A stretch of DNA of 64,000 nucleotides from DATMNI01 sp035570275 (lineage in GTDB: Bacteria > Acidobacteriota > Terriglobia > Bryobacterales > Bryobacteraceae). Location: contig DATMNI010000377.1 of the NCBI GenBank assembly GCA_035570275.1, positions 1-64,000 on the forward strand. Reading direction: 5' to 3'. Position 1 is the first letter of the stretch; each line of letters begins with the position of its first letter. Under the pieces are notes generated by a model, which saw only the letters and a program-made list of their open reading frames with translations, made no database searches and was not told the DNA's origin. Positions 23,693-31,800 of this stretch are shown here, one piece after another. The translations under genes were made by a program, and so were the position numbers.

Positions 23693-24294
23693 GGCAAACG
23701 CTTACCAAGGTTCACTCTCCAGCATTTGTGGGGCTGTTAACCCGCCTGCGCGTTGCGCGGCAAATCAGGCTCGCATAACGAACCGGGACAAAATGACCCG
23801 GAATTCGGCCCCAAGGACTCTAACTCCTTTGTTTGAGAAAACTGCCTGGACAAAATGTCCTGGATTGCCCGATCGAGGACGGGCCAGGTACGAGCGCGCC
23901 GGTAAGATTCATCCGGACTGGCACCACACTCTGGAACCTCGTTCATAGGTCAATACATTGGCACCTCTGTAGCTTCGCCAGGGGCGTGGGCCAGGTACTC
24001 CATCTGCTTGTCCAGCAACTGAGGCTTCCTGCAAACATGGAAAGACCATAAGGTTGAGATAGCACATCGGCAAAAAACACAAGCCAGCTTTGCCACTGGC
24101 GGGGCGGATCGAACCGGAGTGTGATTTGGCACCTAGGGCACCGCTCCCTGACGGTCACGGCTCTGCACTTGGCTGACTGAAACGTTTGCAAACCCACATT
24201 CATCCGCATCCGGGCGCTCCACAACCGAAAATGGCCCTGAACTTGCTGCCATACTACGAGTAACAGATCCATTTCTAGGAAAAGGACTCCATCG
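23693..24294. other. 602-bp gene-free stretch before the bc operon
   Basis: No protein-like frame. It contains GCAAACGCTTAC (23694-23705), the same 12-mer as the GH51 operator read on the other strand; a degenerate TGTGGGGC palindromic element (23727-23765); two related GGACAAAATG(A/T)CC(C/T)GGA segments (about 23780 and 23850); and CCGCTCCCTGACGGTCACGGCTC (24148-24170), which resembles the short repeat at 28580 and 56646. It looks like a sink for small repeats. The bc operon promoter should lie near its right end but is not obvious; AGGAAAAGGAC precedes the Rieske start. Confidence 0.55.
23694..23705. promoter_or_regulatory. LacI/GalR-type operator-like site after the epimerase gene
   Basis: GCAAACGCTTAC is exactly the reverse complement of the GH51 upstream site GTAAGCGTTTGC. 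It starts right after the epimerase stop codon, 590 bp from the next gene, so a regulatory role here is doubtful. Confidence 0.3.
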
Positions 24295-24753
24295 ATGCAG
24301 CGTACCGACTCCGTCGATACCGGCTCTCAGGACCGGCGCACCGCGATCTCCTGGCTGTTGGGCAGCGCCGTTGCCGCATCCCTGGCCTCCTTCTTCTACC
24401 CGGTGGTTCGATTTCTCAACCCACCCAAAGTCGCGGAGATTTCGGTCAACGAAGTGGACGCCGGCAAAGTGGCGGACCTCAAGCCCAACTCCGGCAAGAT
24501 CGTGAAGTTCGGCAACAAGCCGGTGCTATTAGTGCACGTCAATGAGACCGATTGGAAGGCCTTCTCCGCCGTGTGCACGCACCTGAACTGCACGGTGCAG
24601 TACCAGGAAGCGCGCCGGGAAATCTGGTGTGCCTGCCACAACGGCACTTACGACCTGGAAGGCCGCGTGTCATCCGGGCCGCCTCCCAAACCGCTGGAGG
24701 AAATGGCCGTCAAGATCCGCGGCGAGGATATCGTCATTTCGCGAAAGGGCTGA
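24295..24753 (+). CDS. Rieske iron-sulfur protein of a cytochrome bc complex
   Basis: 152 residues. A short N-terminal region with RRTAISW and one membrane helix (LLGSAVAASLASFFYPVVRF) anchors it; the cluster-binding motifs are CTHLNC (about residues 93-98) and CACHNG (about 113-118), with GPPPKPL as the proline loop. It carries electrons from quinol at the Qo site of cytochrome b to the c-type cytochromes. It heads a four-gene operon with cytochrome b, a nine-haem cytochrome and a monohaem cytochrome c. Confidence 0.95.
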   Translation: MQRTDSVDTGSQDRRTAISWLLGSAVAASLASFFYPVVRFLNPPKVAEISVNEVDAGKVADLKPNSGKIVKFGNKPVLLVHVNETDWKAFSAVCTHLNCTVQYQEARREIWCACHNGTYDLEGRVSSGPPPKPLEEMAVKIRGEDIVISRKG

Positions 24754-24763
24754 TGGGGGCCGC

Positions 24764-25840
24764 TTGTCTGCCGCTGAACTGAAAGTAAAAACGCTCGACT
24801 GGCTCGATGAACGCACCGGCTGGCGCATGGCCCGCGACCTGATGGACCACAAGGTGGTCCCCATGCACGCCGGCACCGCCTGGTACTATTTCGGCGGCAT
24901 CACGTTGTTCCTGATCGGAGTGCAGATCTTCACCGGCGTTCTGCTGCTGCTGTACTACCGGCCCACCGTGGCCGAATCCTTCGACAGCGTCCGCTTCATC
25001 ATGACGCGCGTCGATTTCGGCTGGCTCATCCGGTCGATCCATAGCTGGTCCGCCAACCTGCTGATACTCTCGGTCTTCATCCACATGTTCAGCGTGGTAT
25101 TCACGCATGCCTACCGGCGCCCCCGCGAACTAACCTGGTTGAGCGGCATCCTGCTGCTGGGCCTGATGCTCGGTTTCGGTTTCAGCGGCTATCTGCTGCC
25201 ATGGAACCAGATCTCCTACTTCGCCACGAAGGTGGGGACCGACGTGGCCGGCACCACGCCCGTTGTCGGTCCGGCCATCGCCCGCTTCCTGCGCGGCGGT
25301 GAAGACGTAGGCGCGGCCACTCTCACGCGATTCTTCGATTTCCACGTCATCCTGCTGCCGCTGATTTCGTTCGGGCTCATCGGGCTGCATCTGGGGCTGG
25401 TACAGAAGCACGGCATGAGCACACCCAGCGGCATTCCCGCCGCCAGGCTGTCGCACATCAAGTTCTTCCCCAACTTTTTCTTGCGGGAACTGATGGTCTG
25501 GTACGGCGTGCTGGCGGTGCTGGGAACCCTGGCTGCCGTCTTCCCCTGGGAACTGGGGGAAAAGGCCGACCCGTTCGCTTCCGCGCCCGCCGGCATTCGG
25601 CCGGAGTGGTATTTCCTGGCGCAGTTCTACACCCTGAAACTGATTCCCAGCCACGTCTGGATCTTCGAAGGCGAACTGCTGGGTCTGTTCGGCTTTGGCG
25701 CCTTGGCGGCCGGGTGGGTGCTGCTTCCTTTCTGGGAAGCCAAGCGGGGAGGCGGGCGCCGCACCCGCCTGGCCACCGGCATGGCGGTCTTCCTGGTTTT
25801 TTACCTGGTCGTCTTCACGATCTTGGGGTACGTGAAATGA
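24764..25840 (+). CDS. cytochrome b of a bc-type quinol oxidoreductase
   Basis: About 358 residues, fusing the b6-like N-terminal part and the subunit-IV-like part. The start is placed at TTG 24764 (SAAELKVKTLDWLDERTGWR), 10 bp after the Rieske stop with GGGGG before it; open frame further upstream reads through the Rieske gene. Haem-ligand histidines lie in SIHSWSANLLILSVFIHMF and in FDFHVILLPLISFGLIGLHL. The Qo-site PEWY motif is in GIRPEWYFLAQFY. Its stop overlaps the next gene by 4 bp. Confidence 0.93.
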   Translation: MSAAELKVKTLDWLDERTGWRMARDLMDHKVVPMHAGTAWYYFGGITLFLIGVQIFTGVLLLLYYRPTVAESFDSVRFIMTRVDFGWLIRSIHSWSANLLILSVFIHMFSVVFTHAYRRPRELTWLSGILLLGLMLGFGFSGYLLPWNQISYFATKVGTDVAGTTPVVGPAIARFLRGGEDVGAATLTRFFDFHVILLPLISFGLIGLHLGLVQKHGMSTPSGIPAARLSHIKFFPNFFLRELMVWYGVLAVLGTLAAVFPWELGEKADPFASAPAGIRPEWYFLAQFYTLKLIPSHVWIFEGELLGLFGFGALAAGWVLLPFWEAKRGGGRRTRLATGMAVFLVFYLVVFTILGYVK

Positions 25841-27072
25841 GAACGCCAGCCATCCTGTTCCTTCTCTGCTGCGGTCTCCGTGGCGCGGGCGCGCCCGACT
25901 CTTGCATCACGTGCCACACCGCGCTCGAAGATGGCAAAGGCCCGGCCTCCACCATCAAAAATGACGTCCATATCGCCCACGGCCTGAGTTGCGCCGATTG
26001 CCACGGCGGCGACCGCTCGAGCGACGACCCCGAAGTGTCCATGAGCAAGGCCAAGGGCTTCAAGGGCAAGCCCGCGCGAACCGATATTCCGAAATTCTGC
26101 GCCGCCTGCCACAGCAACCCCGATTTCATGCGCAAGTTCGCTCCGCGGGAGCGTGTGGATCAATTCGAGCTCTACCAGACCAGCATCCACGGCAAACGCC
26201 TGGCGGCGGGCGACACCAAGGTCGCCACCTGCATCGATTGCCACAGCGTCCACAATATCCGCGCGGTGAAGGACGCCGCATCGCCGGTGCATCCGCTGCA
26301 TGTCGCCGAGACCTGCGGGAACTGCCATTCCGACAAGGAAAGGATGGCGCCGTACAAGATCCCCACCAACCAGCTTGCCGAGTACCGCACCAGCGTCCAT
26401 TGGCAGGCCATGATCAAGCGCGGCGATCTTTCCGCGCCCACCTGCTCGTCCTGCCATGGCAACCACGGCGCCAAGCCGCCGCAAGTGGAATCCATCGCGG
26501 AGGTCTGCGGAAGCTGCCACGTTCTTTTTGAGCAACTCTACAGCCGCAGCGTGCACAAACCGATTTTCTCCAGCGCCAGCGGCGGCGGCGGCTGCATTGT
26601 CTGCCACTCCAACCATGGGATTCAAAACCCCAGCACCAAAATGCTGACCGGTTCGGCTTCGGTCTGCGGCGGATGCCACGACGCGGGAACTGCGCCGGCG
26701 AACACCGCGGCGCAAATGGCGGGCTGGCTGGACGGTCTGGATGCCGCCATCAAACAGTCCGACGCGGTCTTGATGACGGCCGAAAAATCGGGAATGGAAG
26801 TATCGGAAGCCCAGGTCCGCCTGATCGAAGGCCGCGAGAACCTGGTCAAGTCACGGCTGGCGTTGCACGGGATGCAGCCGGAACAGATGCGCATTCCCAT
26901 TGAAGCAGGCATGGCAATTGCCCGGGAAACGCGCAGCGCCGGAGAAAGCGCGCTGCACGAACGGGATTTCCGCCGCTATGGCCTCGGGGTATCGGTCATC
27001 CTGATTGCATTGGCGATCCTGGCCATTCGCAGCCTGATCCACCGGATTGAAGTCCACGGAACACTCTTATGA
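25837..27072 (+). CDS. nine-haem membrane-anchored cytochrome c in place of cytochrome c1
   Basis: 411 residues from ATG 25837, which overlaps the cytochrome b stop as ATGA. After a short signal peptide there are nine CxxCH motifs: CITCH, CADCH, CAACH, CIDCH, CGNCH, CSSCH, CGSCH, CIVCH and CGGCH. A helical region without haems (about 285-375) and a C-terminal membrane helix (GVSVILIALAILAIRSLI) follow, so the haem domain should face the periplasm. Position and coupling suggest it accepts electrons from the Rieske protein as cytochrome c1 does in standard bc1. Similarity to known multihaem bc partners cannot be tested here. Confidence 0.9.
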   Translation: MRTPAILFLLCCGLRGAGAPDSCITCHTALEDGKGPASTIKNDVHIAHGLSCADCHGGDRSSDDPEVSMSKAKGFKGKPARTDIPKFCAACHSNPDFMRKFAPRERVDQFELYQTSIHGKRLAAGDTKVATCIDCHSVHNIRAVKDAASPVHPLHVAETCGNCHSDKERMAPYKIPTNQLAEYRTSVHWQAMIKRGDLSAPTCSSCHGNHGAKPPQVESIAEVCGSCHVLFEQLYSRSVHKPIFSSASGGGGCIVCHSNHGIQNPSTKMLTGSASVCGGCHDAGTAPANTAAQMAGWLDGLDAAIKQSDAVLMTAEKSGMEVSEAQVRLIEGRENLVKSRLALHGMQPEQMRIPIEAGMAIARETRSAGESALHERDFRRYGLGVSVILIALAILAIRSLIHRIEVHGTLL

Positions 27073-27383
27073 AACCACTCACAATAGGTATACTCGGGTT
27101 CTTCCTCTCCGCCGGCCTGGCTGTTGCAGGCGCTCCGGAAGGCAAGGAACTCTTCGCATCGAAGTGCGCCAAATGTCACGGACCCAACGGCGAAGGCAAG
27201 GCTGCCATCGCCAAAATGTTCAACGTCACCATGCCGGCTTTGGCCTCCAAGGAGGTTCAGGACAAGGCCGACGCCGACTTGAAGAAAGTCGTCATGGCCG
27301 GCAAGGGTAAGATGAAACCCATCGCCGATGTCACCGAAAAGCAGGCGGACGACGTAGTCGCCTTCGTCCGCACCCTGAAGTAG
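27069..27383 (+). CDS. small monohaem cytochrome c (class I)
   Basis: 104 residues with signal peptide (MKPLTIGILGFFLSAGLAVAG), haem motif CAKCH and an axial methionine, probably in GKMKPIADV. It resembles c6/c-553 carriers of the periplasm. The ATG overlaps the stop of the nine-haem protein by 4 bp, so it ends the bc operon and is the likely soluble electron acceptor of the complex, passing electrons to an oxidase or reductase encoded elsewhere. Confidence 0.92.
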   Translation: MKPLTIGILGFFLSAGLAVAGAPEGKELFASKCAKCHGPNGEGKAAIAKMFNVTMPALASKEVQDKADADLKKVVMAGKGKMKPIADVTEKQADDVVAFVRTLK

Positions 27384-27414
27384 CCCTCCTCCTCCAGTGT
27401 GCGGCAGGTTGTTA

Positions 27415-27476
27415 TGTGGGGCAGGTTGTTAACCTGCGGCGGATTGTTAATCCGCCCGCGCGATGCGAAGCGAGCG
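27415..27476. repeat. half element, TGTGGGGCAG family
   Basis: TGTGGGGCAGGTTGTTAACC, then the GGCGGATTGTTAATCCGCC palindrome and GCGCGATGCGAAGCGAGCGAG. It is preceded by a partial duplicate of its own start (GTGCGGCAGGTTGTTA, 27399-27414). Only one end of the element is present. It lies between the convergent cytochrome c and HEAT/lipoyl genes, where the two hairpins could act as a bidirectional terminator. Confidence 0.8.
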
Positions 27477-27521
27477 AGCGTCGACTGTGTTTCTGACGGC
27501 TCTACTCTTACGCCGTTCTTC

Positions 27522-28343
27522 TTACCGCCGCGCTTCAATCTGCCGCGCCGTAAGAGACGCCTGCCGCACCACCGTATCGGGAAAGCCGGGGACCGGCCGG
27601 GTGAAACGCTGCACGTCCTCCAGATCCGCCGGTTGGCCCACGATGTAAAGCGCCCGCAGAGCCTCCCAGACGTGGTTCTTGTCGGCCGAAAGATCGGCCA
27701 GAGGATCGCCGGCCTTCACCGCCGCGCCCTCCTCGCGGTCGAGCGAGCGGACCTCACCCGGCACGGGGCACCGCACCTCGGTCTCCCCGACATGGGCGAT
27801 GAGGGTGCCTGGGTTCACGAAATCGGCGAGCTTCAGTCGATACTTCAGCCTGCCCGCCACCGGCGCTGCTACGGTAAAAGGCCGCAACATGGCCACCAGT
27901 TCCGAGCGCGCGGCCGAGTCCCCAAAACCGGCCAGCGCCAGGGCGGTGTTGCGGCGAACCATGGGCTCGCGGTCGTGAATCAGACCCAACAATGCTTCAT
28001 GAAAAGGCTGGTACGTGCGATCCTGCCCCATGATCCAAGCCGCCGTCTGCCGCAATTCGAGGCCGGGGCTGGATGCCTGCCGGATCACCTGGGGATACCA
28101 GCGCGAGGCGTTCTGACCGTGTAACATGCGCTCGCCCACCTGCACCAACGCGTGCTGGGCGTGGCGGGGCTTGCGCGTGTCGGCGAAATACTGGTCGAGA
28201 TCCGCGTCGCTCAACTGCCGCCCGAACCAGGTTTGGTACCAGAAGAGAAACGGAAATAACACCAACCCCAGGGCGAACAGCGTGATGAGGAGGTAAGCTC
28301 TTCGGCCGGGGCGGCGGTGAGCCCCTGGGGCCTGCGGAGTCAT
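27522..28343 (-). CDS. membrane-anchored protein with HEAT repeats and a lipoyl-like domain
   Basis: 273 residues from ATG 28343. A basic N terminus and one membrane helix (AYLLITLFALGLVLFPFLFW) precede about 95 residues of HEAT-like helices (RQTAAWIMGQ, LLGLIHDREPMVRRNTALAL). Then comes a biotinyl/lipoyl-like half-hammerhead (VAAPVAGRLKYRLKLADFV, VRCPVPGEVRSLDREEGAAV), lacking the modified lysine, as in HlyD-type adaptors, followed by another HEAT helix. Such a mixture is unusual and I do not know a named family. It converges on the bc operon; the lipoyl-type fold suggests assembly into a membrane-spanning complex. Confidence 0.75.
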   Translation of the reverse strand: MTPQAPGAHRRPGRRAYLLITLFALGLVLFPFLFWYQTWFGRQLSDADLDQYFADTRKPRHAQHALVQVGERMLHGQNASRWYPQVIRQASSPGLELRQTAAWIMGQDRTYQPFHEALLGLIHDREPMVRRNTALALAGFGDSAARSELVAMLRPFTVAAPVAGRLKYRLKLADFVNPGTLIAHVGETEVRCPVPGEVRSLDREEGAAVKAGDPLADLSADKNHVWEALRALYIVGQPADLEDVQRFTRPVPGFPDTVVRQASLTARQIEARR

Positions 28344-28517
28344 CGCCGGTGGAGTAGCCGCCTGTGGAGTCTTCAAGGACTCATGATACCAGTGGCATGG
28401 GCGTCCGCGCCTGCGCGTAGCCGCCGAACGCCCTCTGCGATCACTTGAATGGAGACGATCCGCGCGCTTCTTGAGACCGCGCAGCAGGTTGAGCACGGCG
28501 GCGCGTGCCGCTGTCTA

Positions 28518-28787
28518 TGCCAGGTTGGTGCGCGGAGGAAGCCGAGACATGGTAGGCTATCGCCACGCAAACGTATCGAGAAACCGCTTGCTGACGCGCG
28601 CGGCTCCGATCAACGCTGCGTAACGGTCCCGGCCTCAACCATCTTCAAAGGCTTCCCAGCGTCAGCATGCGAGTGTCTCTGCTTCCTCTGCGCGCCAACC
28701 CCGAATTGTCACTAACTACGACCGCTGCAGAAAGCCATATCAGTTTGGTCTTCCTCAGCGCGTTCTTAGCGGCTCCGCGTCTCCGCG
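28518..28787 (-). repeat. long dispersed repeat, copy B
   Basis: About 270 bp, the inverted counterpart of 141-364. Relative to copy A it has an extra stretch of about 50 bp that contains a short repeat also found alone at 56646-56678 (GAAACCGCTTGCTGACGCGC and GGCTCCGATCA), so copy B seems to be a composite: a small element inserted in a larger one. The gap 28344-28805 holds nothing else recognisable. Confidence 0.8.
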
Positions 28788-28805
28788 GTGAAGAACACTT
28801 TCGAC

Positions 28806-31800
28806 TCACCAGAACCTCTTCTTGTAAAAGACGTCGACGTCGAACTGCCCGTTTCTGTCGCGCGCGGCGATCGCCGACCACTGCGGATTGATCGCCCACT
28901 CCACCCGAATAATTTGCGAATTGCTCTGCGTCACATCCTGTATGTATGTGAACGTCAGATCGCGCGAGACCTGCTGCTGGAGCGTCAGGGTCGCCTGCGG
29001 CGTGTTCGATGAGCCTGTAATCTGCGGGTCGATCTTCAGCTTGCTGACTCCGAACAACCGCTCCAGCCGTCCCGACACCGGGTTGGCCACGGCCGCGCCG
29101 AGCAGCGTGGATGCGCCGCTCTGACCGAAGCTTTGCTGCGGCGCTACCGGCGTGCGCGCCGCCAGCACGGGGTCCGACGTCGGCGGCTTGCCCGACCCCA
29201 GAAGCGAGACGATCTCCGTGAACTGCAGCGGCGGATCGCTGCGGTAGGAGAGTTTCATCCGATCCACCGGTCCGGAGACGCTCAACGCCACGTCCACACC
29301 CTGTACCGTGGTCTCAAGATCGATATTCAGAATCGGCTCGATCTTCTGCGGATTGAAAAACGTCACGGTGCCCTGATCAATCGTATACTTGGTCCCAGAG
29401 AACACGACGTCGCCCTGCGTCACCGTCACCCGCCCGAGCATGCCGGGATGATCGGCGTTTCCGCGCAGCGTCAGGCTGGCATCGGCCTGCAAATTTTCGG
29501 TCAGCGTGGTGCGGAACTGGGTCTCGGACGACGTCTGGATCTTCACGTCGAAGCGCATGCCCGCCAGCAGGCCCGTGCTCACGGAGGCCGCAGGCGGTGG
29601 CGCCGCCGCGGAGTTCAGCAGGCTGCCCATGTCGGAATGCGAGTGCAGCGCCACATCCTGGATTGTCACCGTGCCGGAAAGCAGACTGCGCGATGTGGCG
29701 CCGGCCAACACCAGCCGCGCGGAGGCCTGCGTGGTAACGGTCGGTGGATAAGCCACCCGGATGCCGTCCGCGTTCGCCTGCACGCGGAACTGCATCTCCG
29801 GGCCGCCGTAACCCGCGAAACCGGAGAGCGTGACCTTGCCGCCGCCGGTCTCGCCCGTAATGTTCTGGATCACCGCCTCCGTCCCGTTAAAGTTCACCAC
29901 GCCATTCGCGTTGGAGATTCCGTTGGGCAGGTCCACCATATTGAACGACGCATTCTGCAGTTGCAGCCTGCCGTTGATCACCGGTTTCGCCGTGTTCCCC
30001 GTCACCGACGCATTCAGCAGCACGCCTCCCGTGGAAAAGATGTCGGGGTTCAGAGCTTCCAACACCTCCAGTTTCACGTTGCCGTCCACGCGCAGGTTGA
30101 GCGCGCGGGGGTCGACTATAGACGCCGTCCCCGTCACCGCCAGATTCGTGGAAGGTCCCGTGATTTTAGCGCTTCGGACGGTGATCAGCCCGCCGTCCAA
30201 CGCGGCGACGATCGGCCCTTCGTTGTGCAGTTCCAGGTTGACGCGCGGCTTCTTCACCGCGTCGGTGGCCACGGAGTGCGCCTCCAGTTTCGTCACCTGC
30301 AGCGTCCCGCGCAATTCTTGCATGCGCGCCACCGGACCGGACACGCTCACCTGTCCATCGAGCGACCCATCAAACGTCCGGACCGTGCTCTCGAGCCATG
30401 CATTCAGCCCGGAGTAGCTGACATTCGCGAAACTGACCTGCGCGTCCACCGGATAGTCGCCACCCAGTTCCATATGGCCATTGCCTTTGATCGTAGAGCG
30501 GGCGAAATTCGAATTGAGTGTGAACGCGACTTCCTTGCCGCGCGTCTCCGCGGTGGCCGTCAGGTCGCCCAACGGCTTTTTGTCCAGAGCCAGGCCACGC
30601 GCCCCGATGTTGGCATTCAAGGCGGAAAACAGCGGAGCCGCATTCTTGCGCAGCGTGGCCGCGCCGTCGGCAGTCACTTCCGCCACCCCCGTCAGGCCGC
30701 TCTTCATCTGCTGTACGGCGTGCAGGCTGCCCAACTGCACCTGATTGCTACGCAGGTGGAACTGCACGCGCCCGTCCTCGAAATCGCCCACCGGGTGCTC
30801 CAGTGACGCGGTCAGTTCCAGGGACGACGCGCCCGCCGCCAGCCGCATATCGGTAACGCGAACCGACTGGTTGGTATAAGCGATGTTCCCCTGCAGGCGC
30901 GAGAACGGTTCGTCGTAGGCCTTGCCGTTGGCGATGGTCAGATTCACGTTGGCCTGCGGCGCATCGAGCGTTCCCGATACGTCTCCCGTTGCCGAAAGCG
31001 TTCCGCTCACCGGCAGATCGCGCTGTCCCGCTATGGCGAGCACACGGTCGATCGGCAGGTTGGCGATCTGCGCGTTCGCCGTCGTCTCGTGCTTGCCGGT
31101 CAGCATGGAACGGCCGGTCACTTTGATGGTCGAACCCGCGAAATCGGAGTTCACGTCGTACTGGATGGCCTGCCCCGCCGTGGCCGCGTTCGCCGTCAGG
31201 TCGCCCAGCCGCTTGCCTTCCATCTCCAATCCGCGGACGGCCGCGTTCGCATTGAGCGTAGTCAGTTCCACTTCTCCAGCAACCTGGCCGGTTGCGTCCG
31301 CATTGAGGGTCAGTGCACCACGCAAGCCGGGCCGGTCTTTCACCAGGCTTTGGAACTGGGCCAGTTGTACCTGGTTGCTGGCGACGTGGGCGCGGAACGT
31401 GCCGTGTTGCAGATCGTTGAGTGGGTGGCGATAGCTCGCATTGGCGTCGATGCGCGAGGGTCCGGCAACGAATGCCAGCGAGGGAACGTCGATCGAGCCC
31501 TGTGTCATGACCGCGTGCGCGGCTAGCGAATCGAAGCGCTCCCCTTCGATGGTCCCATTGACTACGGTGACGTCAGCGTTGCCGAGCGGGTCGCCAACCG
31601 TCCCGTTGACGTGGGCATCCAGCGTCAACGCCCCGGTCACGGGCACCGGCGAGGATTGTCCGGCGAGCGCCAGCACGTCCAGCACGCTGGCATTGCGCAC
31701 GCTGACGTCGGCGCGCAGCGGCGCCAAGTTCTCGGGCTTCCAGTTGATCAGCCCGACGGTCGCCCGAAAACTGGCTTGCAGCGCACCGCGCGCCACCACC

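Noticed and set aside
24095..24175. Possible tRNA on the minus strand (GGTTCGATCC present)
   Set aside because: The T-stem pairs over only three bases and no acceptor, D or anticodon arm can be drawn around it.
29133..30806. Open frame of about 557 codons on the plus strand
   Set aside because: Antisense to tamB, His/Arg/Gln-rich composition typical of an out-of-frame reading, no motif.
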